Source: Sphingomonas sp. (lineage in GTDB: Bacteria > Pseudomonadota > Alphaproteobacteria > Sphingomonadales > Sphingomonadaceae). Taken from it: a stretch of DNA of 8,639 bases. Positions within the stretch are counted from its first letter, which is position 1; each line of letters opens with the position of its first letter. The stretch lies in assembly GCA_019247755.1 (NCBI GenBank), contig JAFBAM010000031.1:1-8639 (forward strand), in the 5' to 3' direction. This document shows positions 1 to 7,063 of this stretch, in pieces. Position numbers and translations under genes: made by a program. The notes below the pieces were generated by a model. That model ran no database searches. It had not been told where the DNA came from and worked only from the letters and a program-made list of their open reading frames with translations.

Positions 1-153
1 AGCGGCAAGCTGGCCCATCAGCTTCTGCGCCGTCGGCAGGGCTACGCCGGTCTCGGCGGCAAGCTCGGTCGCGCTAAGGCGCGCGCCCGCGGGCCGGCGG
101 GCGGCGGCGGTCATCAAAACGACCGCATAATCGGCGAGATGGCTCAGACGCAT
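1..153 (-). CDS. SUF system Fe-S cluster assembly regulator, Rrf2 family (partial, 5' end only)
   Basis: Only the first 51 codons are in the window; the gene continues past the left edge. The visible protein starts MRLSHLADYAVVLM and continues with an Ala/Arg-rich stretch and a helix-turn-helix region (about residues 27-50, including SATELAAETGVALPTAQKLM). This is the usual N-terminus of Rrf2-family winged-helix regulators, and the MRLS-LADYAVVLM opening is typical of the SUF-type subgroup that controls iron-sulfur cluster assembly genes. The three Cys residues that would bind a cluster lie further on in this family and cannot be checked here. By family knowledge, the suf operon often follows this gene, so suf genes may lie just left of the window (inference). 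The ATG at 151-153 is chosen because the conserved family start begins there; no strong ribosome binding site is seen. Divergent from pyrD with a 70-base gap. Confidence 0.85.
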   Translation of the reverse strand, partial: MRLSHLADYAVVLMTAAARRPAGARLSATELAAETGVALPTAQKLMGQLAA

Positions 154-158
154 GTCTA

Positions 159-201
159 ATTCGGAGCTTTCCAGTCCGATTTAGTCCCTTGCGCTCCGAA
201 T
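159..201. repeat. Inverted repeat, 9-base perfect arms, in the regulator/pyrD gap
   Basis: ATTCGGAGC at 159-167 is the exact reverse complement of GCTCCGAAT at 193-201; the arms are separated by 25 bases. One arm falls between the -35 and -10 boxes of the putative regulator promoter and the other just downstream of its predicted start, so centre-to-centre spacing is 34 bases, roughly three helical turns. This could be a pair of operator half-sites for a looping or co-operative dimer, or a stem in the divergent transcript. It does not resemble a terminator because there is no T-run after either arm. Function is unknown. Confidence 0.5.
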
Positions 202-206
202 CTCAA
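178..206 (-). promoter_or_regulatory. Putative sigma-70-type promoter of the SUF regulator
   Basis: On the minus strand, TTGAGA (206-201) matches the -35 consensus at five of six positions. It is followed after 17 bases by TAAATC (183-178), a weak -10 element. Transcription would start near 171, giving a leader of about 18 bases before the ATG at 153. The -10 element lies inside GGACTAAATCGGACT, which contains two copies of GGACT. Rrf2 regulators commonly repress their own genes, so an operator overlapping this promoter is plausible. No equally convincing promoter for pyrD was found in the gap. Seen: the boxes and spacing; inferred: activity. Confidence 0.35.
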
Positions 207-223
207 CCGCGCAGACGAGGAAC

Positions 224-1258
224 GTGTCCCTTTATCGGATCATCCGGCCGCTGGCTTTCGCGCTCGACGCGGAGACGGCGCATAGGCTGACGATCAAGGC
301 GCTGCGGTTGATGCCGCCGCATCGACCGCCCGACTTTCCGGAATCGCTGAGGACCAGGGTCGCCGGGCTCGACTTCCCGACGCCGGTCGGCCTCGCGGCC
401 GGGTTCGACAAGGATGCCGAGGTGCCGGAGCAGATGCTCTCGCTCGGCTTCGGCTTCGTCGAGGTAGGAACGCTGACGCCGCGCCCGCAGGCAGGGAATC
501 CGAAACCGCGGCTGTTCCGACTCAGGAAAGACCGTGCGGTGATCAACCGGATGGGCTTCAACAATGGAGGCCAGCCGGCGGCCTACGGGCGGCTGCAGCT
601 CGACCAACGGCTTCCGGGAATCATCGGGGTCAACATCGGAGCAAACAAGGATAGCGAGGACCGTATCGCCGATTATGTCAGCGGCGTTCGGGCCATGTCG
701 TCCGTGGCCGATTACCTGACGATCAACATAAGCTCGCCCAACACGCCGGGTCTTCGGCAGCTTCAGGACGAAGGTGCGCTTAAGGCCCTGCTGCAAGCGG
801 TGAACGAGGCACGGCGGAAGAATGGCCCGCCGATCTTCTTGAAGGTCGCCCCCGACCTCGGCGAGGGCGAGCCGGACCAAATCGTGCGGGTGGCGATCCA
901 GCATAAGGTCGACGCGATCATCGTCGCCAACACGACGGTGTCTCGGCCCCCGCTGAAATCACGACACGCAAGCGAGCAAGGCGGCCTGTCGGGCGCGCCG
1001 TTGAAGGAGCTGGCCTTGAAGGCGCTGCGCGATTTCCGCTCGGCGTCGGGCGAGCAGATCCCGCTCATTGGCGTTGGCGGGATCGCGACGGCCGACGACG
1101 CGTGGGAGCGGATTCGCGCGGGTGCGAGCCTAGTCCAGCTCTATTCCGCGATGGTCTATGAAGGGCCCGGGATCGCCCGCCGCATCGCGAATGGCCTCGC
1201 CGAGCGGCTGAAGCGCGAGGGCATGTCGAACATTTCGGAGCTGGTCGGGACCGCCTAG
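224..1258 (+). CDS. pyrD: Dihydroorotate dehydrogenase (quinone), class 2
   Basis: Oxidises dihydroorotate to orotate, the fourth step of de novo pyrimidine synthesis, using FMN and passing electrons to membrane quinone. The 344-residue protein has the class 2 layout: an N-terminal stretch (about 1-35) that forms the membrane-facing quinone-tunnel helices, then a beta/alpha barrel. Visible motifs are AAGFDKD (58-64), GVNIGANK (135-142), NISSPNTPGLR (168-178, with Ser171 as the class 2 catalytic base), FLKVAPDL (205-212), IIVANTTVSRP (232-242), LIGVGGI (281-287) and a C-terminal phosphate-binding AGASLVQLYSAM (299-310). Length is normal for the family. The GTG start at 224 gives the family-typical N-terminus; an AGG lies only three bases upstream, so the ribosome binding site is close. 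The TAG stop shares bases with the stop of the convergent gamma-glutamyltransferase (4-base overlap). No Fe-S cluster is expected in class 2 enzymes, so adjacency to the SUF regulator is probably not functional. Confidence 0.96.
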   Translation: MSLYRIIRPLAFALDAETAHRLTIKALRLMPPHRPPDFPESLRTRVAGLDFPTPVGLAAGFDKDAEVPEQMLSLGFGFVEVGTLTPRPQAGNPKPRLFRLRKDRAVINRMGFNNGGQPAAYGRLQLDQRLPGIIGVNIGANKDSEDRIADYVSGVRAMSSVADYLTINISSPNTPGLRQLQDEGALKALLQAVNEARRKNGPPIFLKVAPDLGEGEPDQIVRVAIQHKVDAIIVANTTVSRPPLKSRHASEQGGLSGAPLKELALKALRDFRSASGEQIPLIGVGGIATADDAWERIRAGASLVQLYSAMVYEGPGIARRIANGLAERLKREGMSNISELVGTA

Positions 1259-2973
1259 CGCGGCAGCGTAAGCACCACACCTTCGCGGCGCGGGTCGGCG
1301 GCGCCATCGATCCTGCCGTTGCGGATCAGTACGGCGGTGACGCCGGAATCCTCGCCCTGGCCGGGACGCAGGTCGATGCCGCGCTGGCGAAGGCCCTCGA
1401 GGACTTGTGGCGAGAAAACGGTTACCTCGCCCTGCAGGTTCGGGCCGCGCGCCACCAGGTTGGGCTCGGCCAGCGCCGTCGGCATCGGCTCATTCCAGTC
1501 GATCGACGCGACGAGGTTCTTCGCGACATAAGCGATGATCGCATTGCCGCCGGCTGATCCGTACGCGCCGGCGAACTTGCCGTCCGGTGTCAGCAGGATC
1601 GCTGGCGTCATCGATGAGCGCGGGCGCTTGCCGGCCGCAACAGCATTGGCGACCGGCCGGCCCTGATCGTCGGTCGGGCTGAACGAGAAGTCGGTCAGCT
1701 GGTTGTTGAGGAAGAAGCCGTCGACCATCCGGCCCGTGCCGAAGATGCTTTCCACCGTCGTGGTCATGCAGACGACATTGCCATCGGCGTCGCGGACGAT
1801 GAGGTGCGAGGTTCCGGTCGGCTCCAGTGTATTGTCGATCGCCGCGACGGTCGCGCCGGCGGGAACGCCCGCCGACGGCGGTGGCCCCGCGACGGGACCG
1901 ATCAGCGATGCGCGCTGGCGAGCGTAAGCGGGGTCGATGAGGCCTGCCGTCGGGACCCTCACGAACGCCGGGTCGCCGACATATTTGTCGCGGTCCGCGT
2001 ACATCAGCCGGCTGGCCTCCGCGAAGAGATACCAGGCTTGCGGATCCTTCGGGCCGCGGCTGGCGATGTCAGTATTGGCGAGGATCTGCATCAGCTCGAT
2101 CAGGCCGACGCCGCTGGCAGGCGGGGGCGGAGCGCAAAGCGTGTAGGCGCGATAGCGACCGCAAACCGGGTCGCGCTTGATCGGCTTGTAATTGGCGAGG
2201 TCGGCCATCGTCATCGAGCCGGCGAGCGGCGCGGCATGGGTGCGCGCGATGATCTTGGCAGCGGTCGAGCCCGTGTAAAGCGCGGAAGACCCCTGCGCGG
2301 CGAGGCGGCGCAGGAACTCGGCGTAGGGCTTGTTGACCAACCGGTCGCCGGCATTGAGCAGGCCGCCGCCGGGCTTCGAGAAATAAGCGATCACGTCCGG
2401 CGCGTGATTCTCGGCATAATCGGCGTGGATCATGCGCTCGAGCCGGGGCGAAACGATGAAGCCTTCGTCGGCCGCGCGCTCCGCATCGCCGAAGAGCGTC
2501 GACCAGGGAAGCTTGCCATGCTCGTCATGCGCGAGGCCGAGCATCTTCACAGCGCCGGGGACGCCCGTCGCGCGACCGCTGACGACCGCGGTGTTGAACG
2601 GCAGCGGCTTGCCCGACGCGTCGAGGAACATCGTCGATACAGCCTGTGCTGGCGCCACCTCGCGGCCGTCGTACACGGTGATCTTGCCGGTCTTCGCATC
2701 GAAGTACGTCATGAAGGCGCCTCCGCCGATGCCCGAGCTTTGCGGCTCGACCAGCGACAGCATCGCCTGGATGGCGATGGCGGCGTCGACCGCGCTTCCG
2801 CCGCGCTTCAGGACATTCAGGCCGGCCTGCGTGGCGAGCGGATTGGCGGCGATGGCGAACGGCTCGGTCGCCGAAACCTGCGCGGGGGCCTGAGTGACGG
2901 GAACCTGTGCCGTGCCGCATGCGGCGAGGGCAATGCCGGCGACGAGTGCTGTGATCTTGCGAAGGAACTGCAT
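1255..2973 (-). CDS. ggt: Gamma-glutamyltransferase / glutathione hydrolase, predicted lipoprotein
   Basis: Cleaves the gamma-glutamyl bond of glutathione and transfers or hydrolyses the gamma-glutamyl group, normally outside the cytoplasmic membrane. The 572-residue precursor begins with a basic n-region, a hydrophobic core and a lipobox LAAC (16-19). Cys19 would be lipidated, and Gly at the next position is compatible with outer-membrane sorting. DGREVAPA (102-109) carries the Arg that binds the substrate carboxylate. Autoprocessing should occur before Thr388 in GTSH (387-390), giving a large chain and a small chain of about 185 residues with Thr388 as nucleophile. NNQLTDF (423-429), RPRSSMTP (450-457; Ser453/Ser454) and GSAGG (472-476) are the expected substrate-pocket motifs. 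All key residues are present. The segment between NNQ and RPRSS looks somewhat shorter than the lid loop I recall for the E. coli enzyme. Start: ATG at 2973, the only one that gives the signal peptide; its Shine-Dalgarno is weak. The 76-base gap to the divergent acyl-CoA synthetase shows no clear promoter. Confidence 0.95.
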   Translation of the reverse strand: MQFLRKITALVAGIALAACGTAQVPVTQAPAQVSATEPFAIAANPLATQAGLNVLKRGGSAVDAAIAIQAMLSLVEPQSSGIGGGAFMTYFDAKTGKITVYDGREVAPAQAVSTMFLDASGKPLPFNTAVVSGRATGVPGAVKMLGLAHDEHGKLPWSTLFGDAERAADEGFIVSPRLERMIHADYAENHAPDVIAYFSKPGGGLLNAGDRLVNKPYAEFLRRLAAQGSSALYTGSTAAKIIARTHAAPLAGSMTMADLANYKPIKRDPVCGRYRAYTLCAPPPPASGVGLIELMQILANTDIASRGPKDPQAWYLFAEASRLMYADRDKYVGDPAFVRVPTAGLIDPAYARQRASLIGPVAGPPPSAGVPAGATVAAIDNTLEPTGTSHLIVRDADGNVVCMTTTVESIFGTGRMVDGFFLNNQLTDFSFSPTDDQGRPVANAVAAGKRPRSSMTPAILLTPDGKFAGAYGSAGGNAIIAYVAKNLVASIDWNEPMPTALAEPNLVARGPNLQGEVTVFSPQVLEGLRQRGIDLRPGQGEDSGVTAVLIRNGRIDGAADPRREGVVLTLPR

Positions 2974-3031
2974 GGGCGCGGACTAGCAGGACGAGTGGCG
3001 CTCGCAATTGTTTCCGCTAAACAGCAGCGCC

Positions 3032-3042
3032 GGGAGAGGGGG
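3032..3042 (+). promoter_or_regulatory. Strong ribosome binding site deciding the acyl-CoA synthetase start
   Basis: The purine run GGGAGAGGGGG ends seven bases before the ATG at 3050. It fixes that ATG as the start rather than the in-frame TTG at 3008, which would add 14 residues of non-conserved sequence and put this ribosome binding site inside the gene. Confidence 0.7.
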
Positions 3043-3049
3043 TAAGTTG

Positions 3050-4798
3050 ATGGCTCGGCAGCTCGAACGGTTCGAAAACCTCGTCTCGCTATTCCTGACG
3101 CGAGCCGACGAGAAAGGCGACAAGCCCTTCCTCTGGGCCAAGCGCGAGGGTGCCTGGCGACCGATCAGCTGGAACGAGGCGGCCCGACAGGTTGCGGCTC
3201 TCTCGGCGTCACTGAAGGCCATGGGACTGGAAGCGGGCGACCGCGTCTGCCTGGTGAGCGAGAACCGGCCGGAATGGCTGATCGCCGACCTCGCGATCAT
3301 GGCGGCTGGATGCGTCACCGTCCCGACCTACACCACCAATACCGCGCGCGATCACGCCCACATTCTCGGCAATTCGGGGGCGCGTGCGGTCATCGTCTCC
3401 AACCAGAAGTTGGCGAAGAACCTCATCCCCGCAGTCCTGACGTCGACCGAATGCCATCACGTCATCGGCATCGAGGAGATCAGGTCGGGCCAGGTGCCCG
3501 ACTGGGTAACGTGCCACAGCTGGTCGAAGCTGGTTTCAGGGCCGTCGGACGTCGGCGAGCTGAAGCAACGGATGGCCGGTGTCGGACGCACCGATCTCGC
3601 CTGCATCATTTACACCAGCGGCACCGGCGGCGCCCCGCGAGGCGTCCGGCTGCACCACGGTTCGCTGCTTCACAATGTCGAAGGCTGTACCGACATCATC
3701 TCGACGGACTTCGGCTGGGACGACGAGGTGTTCCTCTCCTTCCTCCCCGCCAGCCATGCCTACGAACATACTGGCGGCCAGCTCTTCCCGATCGCGCTCG
3801 GAGCCGAGATTTATTACGCCGAGAGTCTCGAAAAGCTCGCTGCCAATATCGAGGAGGTGCAGCCGACCATCATGGTCGTCGTGCCGCGCTTGTTCGAGAT
3901 GCTGCGCGCCCGGATCATCAAGTCGATTGAGAGCGCGGGCGGCCTTTCGAAATACCTGCTCCATCGCGCGATGAAGATCGGCAGCGACAAGGCGGCTGGA
4001 GGGGTCAAGCCCTGGGACCTGCCGATGGACGGCATCCTCTCGCTGACTCTCCGCCGTAAAATCCGTGACAAGATCGGCAAGAGGCAGAAGGCCTGGGTGT
4101 CGGGTGGAGCGCCGCTCAACCCGGAAGTCGGCATGTTCTTCCAGTCGATCGGTATCACATTCCTTCAGGGCTATGGGCAGACCGAGACCGGTCCCGTTTT
4201 GGCTTGCAACCGGCCGAGCGCGGGAATCCGGCTCGATACGGTCGGACCCCCGGTCAAGAATACCGAGGTCAGGATTGCGGACGACGGTGAGATCATGGTC
4301 CGTGGTGAGCTGGTGATGCACGGCTATTGGCGAAACGAGGAAGAGACGAAGCGGGTGCTGAGCGATGACGGTTGGCTCGCGACGGGCGACGTCGGCCATT
4401 TCGACGAAAAGGGCCGCATCAAGATCACCGATCGCAAGAAGGACCTGATCGTCAACGACAAGGGCGACAACGTCTCGCCGCAGCGTGTCGAGGGCATGCT
4501 GACGATCCAGCCGGAGATCGCCCAGGCGATGGTCTATGGCGACCGCCGTCCGCATCTTGTTGCTTTGCTCGTGCCCGATCCCGAGTTCGCCAAGGCCGAC
4601 GACCTACATGCGCGGCTTCAGGCTGCCGTAGATCGCGTGAATGCCGACATTTCCGTGATTGAAAAGGTTCGTCGCTTCATCCTCGCTGATGAGGGATTCA
4701 CGATCGAGAACGAGCAGCTGACACCGTCGCTGAAGATCCGGCGTCACGTCATTTCGAAAGTCTACGGCGAGCGCCTCGACGCCCTCTACAAGCGTTAG
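3050..4798 (+). CDS. Long-chain fatty acid-CoA ligase (AMP-forming acyl-CoA synthetase)
   Basis: Activates fatty acids to acyl-CoA through an acyl-adenylate, feeding beta-oxidation or lipid synthesis; probably cytosolic or peripherally membrane-bound. The 582-residue protein is a full-length member of the ANL superfamily. In order: the P-loop-like YTSGTGGAPRG (188-198); the substrate-site segment LPASHAYEHTGG (232-243), typical of long-chain rather than acetyl or 4-coumarate ligases; YGQTETG (375-381); the TGD Asp (445-447); hinge region GRIKITDRKKD (455-465); and the C-terminal catalytic Lys562 in LTPSLKIRR. The P-loop departs from the usual T-S-G-T-T-G-x-P-K-G by Gly for Thr and Arg for Lys. 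From memory this variant occurs in related alphaproteobacterial ligases, so I do not read it as inactivation. Chain length of the substrate cannot be read from sequence. The start is set by the ribosome binding site at 3032-3042. The TAG stop overlaps the convergent lipoprotein gene by four bases. Divergent from ggt, with no shared pathway evident. Confidence 0.9.
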   Translation: MARQLERFENLVSLFLTRADEKGDKPFLWAKREGAWRPISWNEAARQVAALSASLKAMGLEAGDRVCLVSENRPEWLIADLAIMAAGCVTVPTYTTNTARDHAHILGNSGARAVIVSNQKLAKNLIPAVLTSTECHHVIGIEEIRSGQVPDWVTCHSWSKLVSGPSDVGELKQRMAGVGRTDLACIIYTSGTGGAPRGVRLHHGSLLHNVEGCTDIISTDFGWDDEVFLSFLPASHAYEHTGGQLFPIALGAEIYYAESLEKLAANIEEVQPTIMVVVPRLFEMLRARIIKSIESAGGLSKYLLHRAMKIGSDKAAGGVKPWDLPMDGILSLTLRRKIRDKIGKRQKAWVSGGAPLNPEVGMFFQSIGITFLQGYGQTETGPVLACNRPSAGIRLDTVGPPVKNTEVRIADDGEIMVRGELVMHGYWRNEEETKRVLSDDGWLATGDVGHFDEKGRIKITDRKKDLIVNDKGDNVSPQRVEGMLTIQPEIAQAMVYGDRRPHLVALLVPDPEFAKADDLHARLQAAVDRVNADISVIEKVRRFILADEGFTIENEQLTPSLKIRRHVISKVYGERLDALYKR

Positions 4799-5214
4799 CC
4801 GCGCGTGCCCGGAGTCACGTAAGGAACGAAGTCGCCGAAGACGCAGCTGCCAACCGGGAAGCGGTTCAGCGTATCGACCACCTGCGCGATATCGCCGCGG
4901 CACAGGTCGGCGCTGCCGAACTGGCGCGTCACGAGTGCCGTGCTGCTTCGGTCGAGACCAGAGCAGCCACCCTGCATGTGGGCCACATAAACCCGGCGAG
5001 ACCCGTCGCGGAACAGGATGGTTTCCTCGTCGATCCTCCGCATATCGCCAGAGCGATAGTGCGGCAGGCAACTGATTGGCGCGAGCGGCACCTTGCCCAT
5101 CAATAGAGCTTGGTACTCACGCTGTTTTTCCGCCGTGCGCGTCGGGGCGGGTCCAGGACCGGTCGAGCAGGACGCAAGGACCGCACCCGCCATGAGGACA
5201 GAGATCACACGCAT
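4795..5214 (-). CDS. Small predicted lipoprotein, DUF6491-like
   Basis: A 139-residue protein with a short lipoprotein signal and lipobox LASC (13-16). Cys16 would be lipidated and is followed by Ser-Thr, with no inner-membrane-retention Asp. A Pro/Thr-rich linker (about 17-30) leads to a small domain with four Cys (49, 84, 105, 124), which could form two disulfides in the periplasm. The pattern ISCL, RRIDEETILFRDG, GGCSGL, SADLCRGD, GSCVFGDFVPY matches my recollection of the uncharacterised DUF6491 family common in sphingomonads and other Proteobacteria; I could not run a profile to confirm it. Function is unknown. It is the last gene of the gloA-NMO-gloB cluster, 60 bases after gloB, with its own strong ribosome binding site (5220-5226). 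It may be cotranscribed with gloB or have its own promoter; none is obvious in the gap. It ends in a 4-base overlap with the convergent acyl-CoA synthetase gene. Confidence 0.8.
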   Translation of the reverse strand: MRVISVLMAGAVLASCSTGPGPAPTRTAEKQREYQALLMGKVPLAPISCLPHYRSGDMRRIDEETILFRDGSRRVYVAHMQGGCSGLDRSSTALVTRQFGSADLCRGDIAQVVDTLNRFPVGSCVFGDFVPYVTPGTRG

Positions 5215-5219
5215 TTCGA

Positions 5220-5226
5220 CCTCCTT
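5220..5226 (-). promoter_or_regulatory. Consensus Shine-Dalgarno of the small lipoprotein gene
   Basis: AAGGAGG on the minus strand, five bases before the ATG at 5214. It is the strongest ribosome binding site in the window and suggests efficient translation independent of gloB, whose stop lies about 50 bases upstream. Confidence 0.7.
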
Positions 5227-5274
5227 GGGGTTTCTATCTTCGTGCGCCCCCGAAACGTTTTACAGCACCCGCGC

Positions 5275-5994
5275 TCATGAACGGAAGCTGTCTTTCGCCT
5301 TCCTGAGACGCGCGAACTCACCCACGTCAGTGGCTCGAACGAAAGGATTGGTTTCACGTTCCTGAGCGACGGTGGTTGGAACAGTGATCACGCCTTCGTC
5401 GCGCAGTCGCTTAGTCCGTTCGAGCCGGTCGGCGATTGCAAGATTTTCGGGGTCAGCATGTGCCGCGAACTGCGCATTCGCGAGCGTATATTCGTGCGCG
5501 CAATAAAGCCTGGTGTCTTCGGGAAGTGCGGCGAGCCGCTGCAGCGAACGGTACATCTGTTCGGGTGTGCCCTCGAACAGCCGGCCGCAGCCCATCGCGA
5601 ACAAGGTATCGCCGACGAAGGCGACGCGTTCGTCATCGAAGATCAGTGCGATGTGACCGGACGTGTGTCCGGGAACCTCGATCACACGTCCCACATGACT
5701 GCCCAGTCGTACCTCGTCGCCTTCCTTCAGCGCAATGTCCCGGCCGGCAATATTTTCGGCTGCGGGGCCGGAAATGCGCGCACCGGCCGCCTCTTTGATC
5801 GCGATGTTTCCGCCGGTGTGGTCCGGATGCCAATGCGTGTTCCAGACCTGCGTGATCCGCCAGCCGCGGCGATCGGCTTCTGCCAGCACGGGCGCCGCGT
5901 CACCGGGATCGACGACGGCGGTTTCGCCGCTGGCTTCGTCGTGAACCAGCCACAGATAATTGTCGCTGAAGGCGGGAACGGCGACGATTTCCAT
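5275..5994 (-). CDS. gloB: Hydroxyacylglutathione hydrolase (glyoxalase II)
   Basis: Hydrolyses S-D-lactoylglutathione to D-lactate and glutathione, the second step of methylglyoxal detoxification in the cytosol. The 239-residue protein is a metallo-beta-lactamase-fold enzyme with a complete binuclear metal site. THWHPDH (53-59) gives His54, His56, Asp58 and His59, followed by His110 in PGHTSGH, the bridging Asp129 in VGDTLF, and His167 in YCAHEYT. Glyoxalase II-specific features are also present: CGRLFEG (136-142), the C-terminal ERETNPFVR (212-220) that contacts glutathione, and the typical opening with FSDNYLWLV. Length is slightly short of the usual 250 or so but nothing essential is missing. 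Start: ATG at 5994, preceded by GAGG with seven bases of spacing. That GAGG begins within two bases of the upstream flavoenzyme stop codon, so the genes are 10 bases apart and very likely coupled. It acts on the product of gloA at the head of the same cluster. Confidence 0.95.
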   Translation of the reverse strand: MEIVAVPAFSDNYLWLVHDEASGETAVVDPGDAAPVLAEADRRGWRITQVWNTHWHPDHTGGNIAIKEAAGARISGPAAENIAGRDIALKEGDEVRLGSHVGRVIEVPGHTSGHIALIFDDERVAFVGDTLFAMGCGRLFEGTPEQMYRSLQRLAALPEDTRLYCAHEYTLANAQFAAHADPENLAIADRLERTKRLRDEGVITVPTTVAQERETNPFVRATDVGEFARLRKAKDSFRS

Positions 5995-6004
5995 CGACGC
6001 GCCT

Positions 6005-7063
6005 CTACGCCCGGCGTTCGAGGATCGCCAGCGCGTCCGCGGCCAGCTTGCGGGTCAGCTCGGCGGCGGGGAGCGGCTGTCCGAGCGGCGCGGCCTGACC
6101 GGCCCACATCGGGCCGAAGCCATATTCGCGCTGTTTCTCCGCAGCCGCGCGGATCGGCGACAGCGCAGCGCTTGCGAGCGGATAGCGCGGCGCTTCATCG
6201 CGGACCGGGCCAAGCTCATCGACGAGGCGGCCGCGCAGCCCGCGCGCGAGTCCGCCGGTCATGAGGTTCGTGAACACCGTTCCGCCCTCTTTCAGCTTTT
6301 CGCGGTGGGCTTCGCTGATCGGCGTCTCGGGTGAGTGTAGATAGGCGGTGCCGAGCTGCACTGCGCTTGCGCCCAGCGTTAGCGCGGCGGCGATGCCGCG
6401 TCCGTCAGCGATGCCGCCGGCGGCGATCACAGGTACGCTCACCGCATCGACGATTTGGGGAAGCAAAGCGAGCAGTCCGAGCGCTGCGGCCGGATCGGCG
6501 CCAAGGAAACGACCGGTGTGACCTCCAGCTTCGAACCCCTGCGCAATGATTGCGTCAACGCCTTGGCTCTCCAGCCAGCTCGCTTCCTCAACGCTGGTCG
6601 CATTGCCAATTGTGGTGACACCCATCGCTTTGATTCGGCCGAGCAGTGCCGCGTCGGGCAAGCCGAAGTGGAAGCTGACGACCTCGGGCCGGAGCTGCTC
6701 GACCACTCCACACATTTTGGAATCGAACGGCAGTCGGAGCGATCCGCCATTGCCGGGCTCGACGAAGAACTCATCATAGTAAGGCTGAAGCAGCGCCCGC
6801 CATGCGCTGTCGTCAGCATCCGCGGGCATGTGATGGCAGAAGAAGTTGAGGTTTATCGGGCCACTCGCCCGCCTGCGAACCTCAATGACCTGCTCTCGCA
6901 CCTGATCGGGCGTCAGCATTGCGCAGGGCAGCGAGCCGAGCGCGCCGCCCTCTATCGCCGCTACGCAGAGATCGACCCCGCTCGCGCCGGCCATCGGCGC
7001 CTGGATGATTGGATGCTCGGTCCCGACGAGGTTGAGGAACCGACGGTCCGGCCAGTCTACCAT
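6005..7063 (-). CDS. Nitronate monooxygenase family FMN-dependent oxygenase
   Basis: A 352-residue TIM-barrel flavoprotein of the nitronate monooxygenase (formerly 2-nitropropane dioxygenase) family. Known members use FMN and oxygen to convert toxic alkyl nitronates such as propionate 3-nitronate to carbonyl compounds and nitrite. HPIIQAPMAG (17-26) is the conserved opening; FEAGGHTG (177-184) includes His182, the expected catalytic base; PVIAAGGIADGRG (211-223) and GASAVQLGTAYL (231-242) bind the FMN phosphate. An insertion-like stretch with FFCHHMP (74-80) and LLQPYYDEFF (91-100) is not part of the core motifs. Start: ATG at 7063, placing HPIIQAPM near the N-terminus. Longer in-frame readings upstream only run through gloA in the wrong frame. 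The ATG lies inside the last codons of gloA (7-base overlap), and there is only a weak GGGCGA ahead of it, so translational coupling to gloA is likely. Substrate is unproven: related barrels include enoyl-ACP reductase FabK and NAD(P)H:quinone reductases. Confidence 0.88.
   Translation of the reverse strand: MVDWPDRRFLNLVGTEHPIIQAPMAGASGVDLCVAAIEGGALGSLPCAMLTPDQVREQVIEVRRRASGPINLNFFCHHMPADADDSAWRALLQPYYDEFFVEPGNGGSLRLPFDSKMCGVVEQLRPEVVSFHFGLPDAALLGRIKAMGVTTIGNATSVEEASWLESQGVDAIIAQGFEAGGHTGRFLGADPAAALGLLALLPQIVDAVSVPVIAAGGIADGRGIAAALTLGASAVQLGTAYLHSPETPISEAHREKLKEGGTVFTNLMTGGLARGLRGRLVDELGPVRDEAPRYPLASAALSPIRAAAEKQREYGFGPMWAGQAAPLGQPLPAAELTRKLAADALAILERRA

Noticed and set aside
171..190. Classical IscR/iron-box palindrome in the regulator/pyrD gap
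   Set aside because: AGTCC-GATTT-AGTCC is a direct repeat rather than the inverted GACT...AGTC arrangement, so I cannot call it a standard IscR site.
1804..3045. Long open frame (413 codons) on the plus strand opposite ggt
   Set aside because: It is antisense to a gene with complete catalytic motifs. Its translation is Arg/Gly-rich with no recognisable domain, as expected from the mirrored codon positions of GC-rich coding sequence.
3008..3049. TTG start at 3008 for the acyl-CoA synthetase
   Set aside because: The strong purine-rich ribosome binding site at 3032-3042 lies correctly ahead of the ATG at 3050, and the extra 14 residues are not family-like.
3536..4555. 339-codon open frame on the minus strand opposite the acyl-CoA synthetase
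   Set aside because: Antisense shadow of a conserved ligase; composition is Asp/Arg/Leu-heavy without motifs, and no ribosome binding site was found.
5215..5274. Possible terminator hairpin between gloB and the lipoprotein gene
   Set aside because: Only a four-base GTGC/GCAC pairing and an AAACGTTT palindrome were found, with no stable stem followed by a T-run.
5458..6264. 268-codon plus-strand open frame across gloB and the flavoenzyme gene
   Set aside because: It spans the antisense of two real genes and their junction, with low-complexity Arg/Ala content in its second half.
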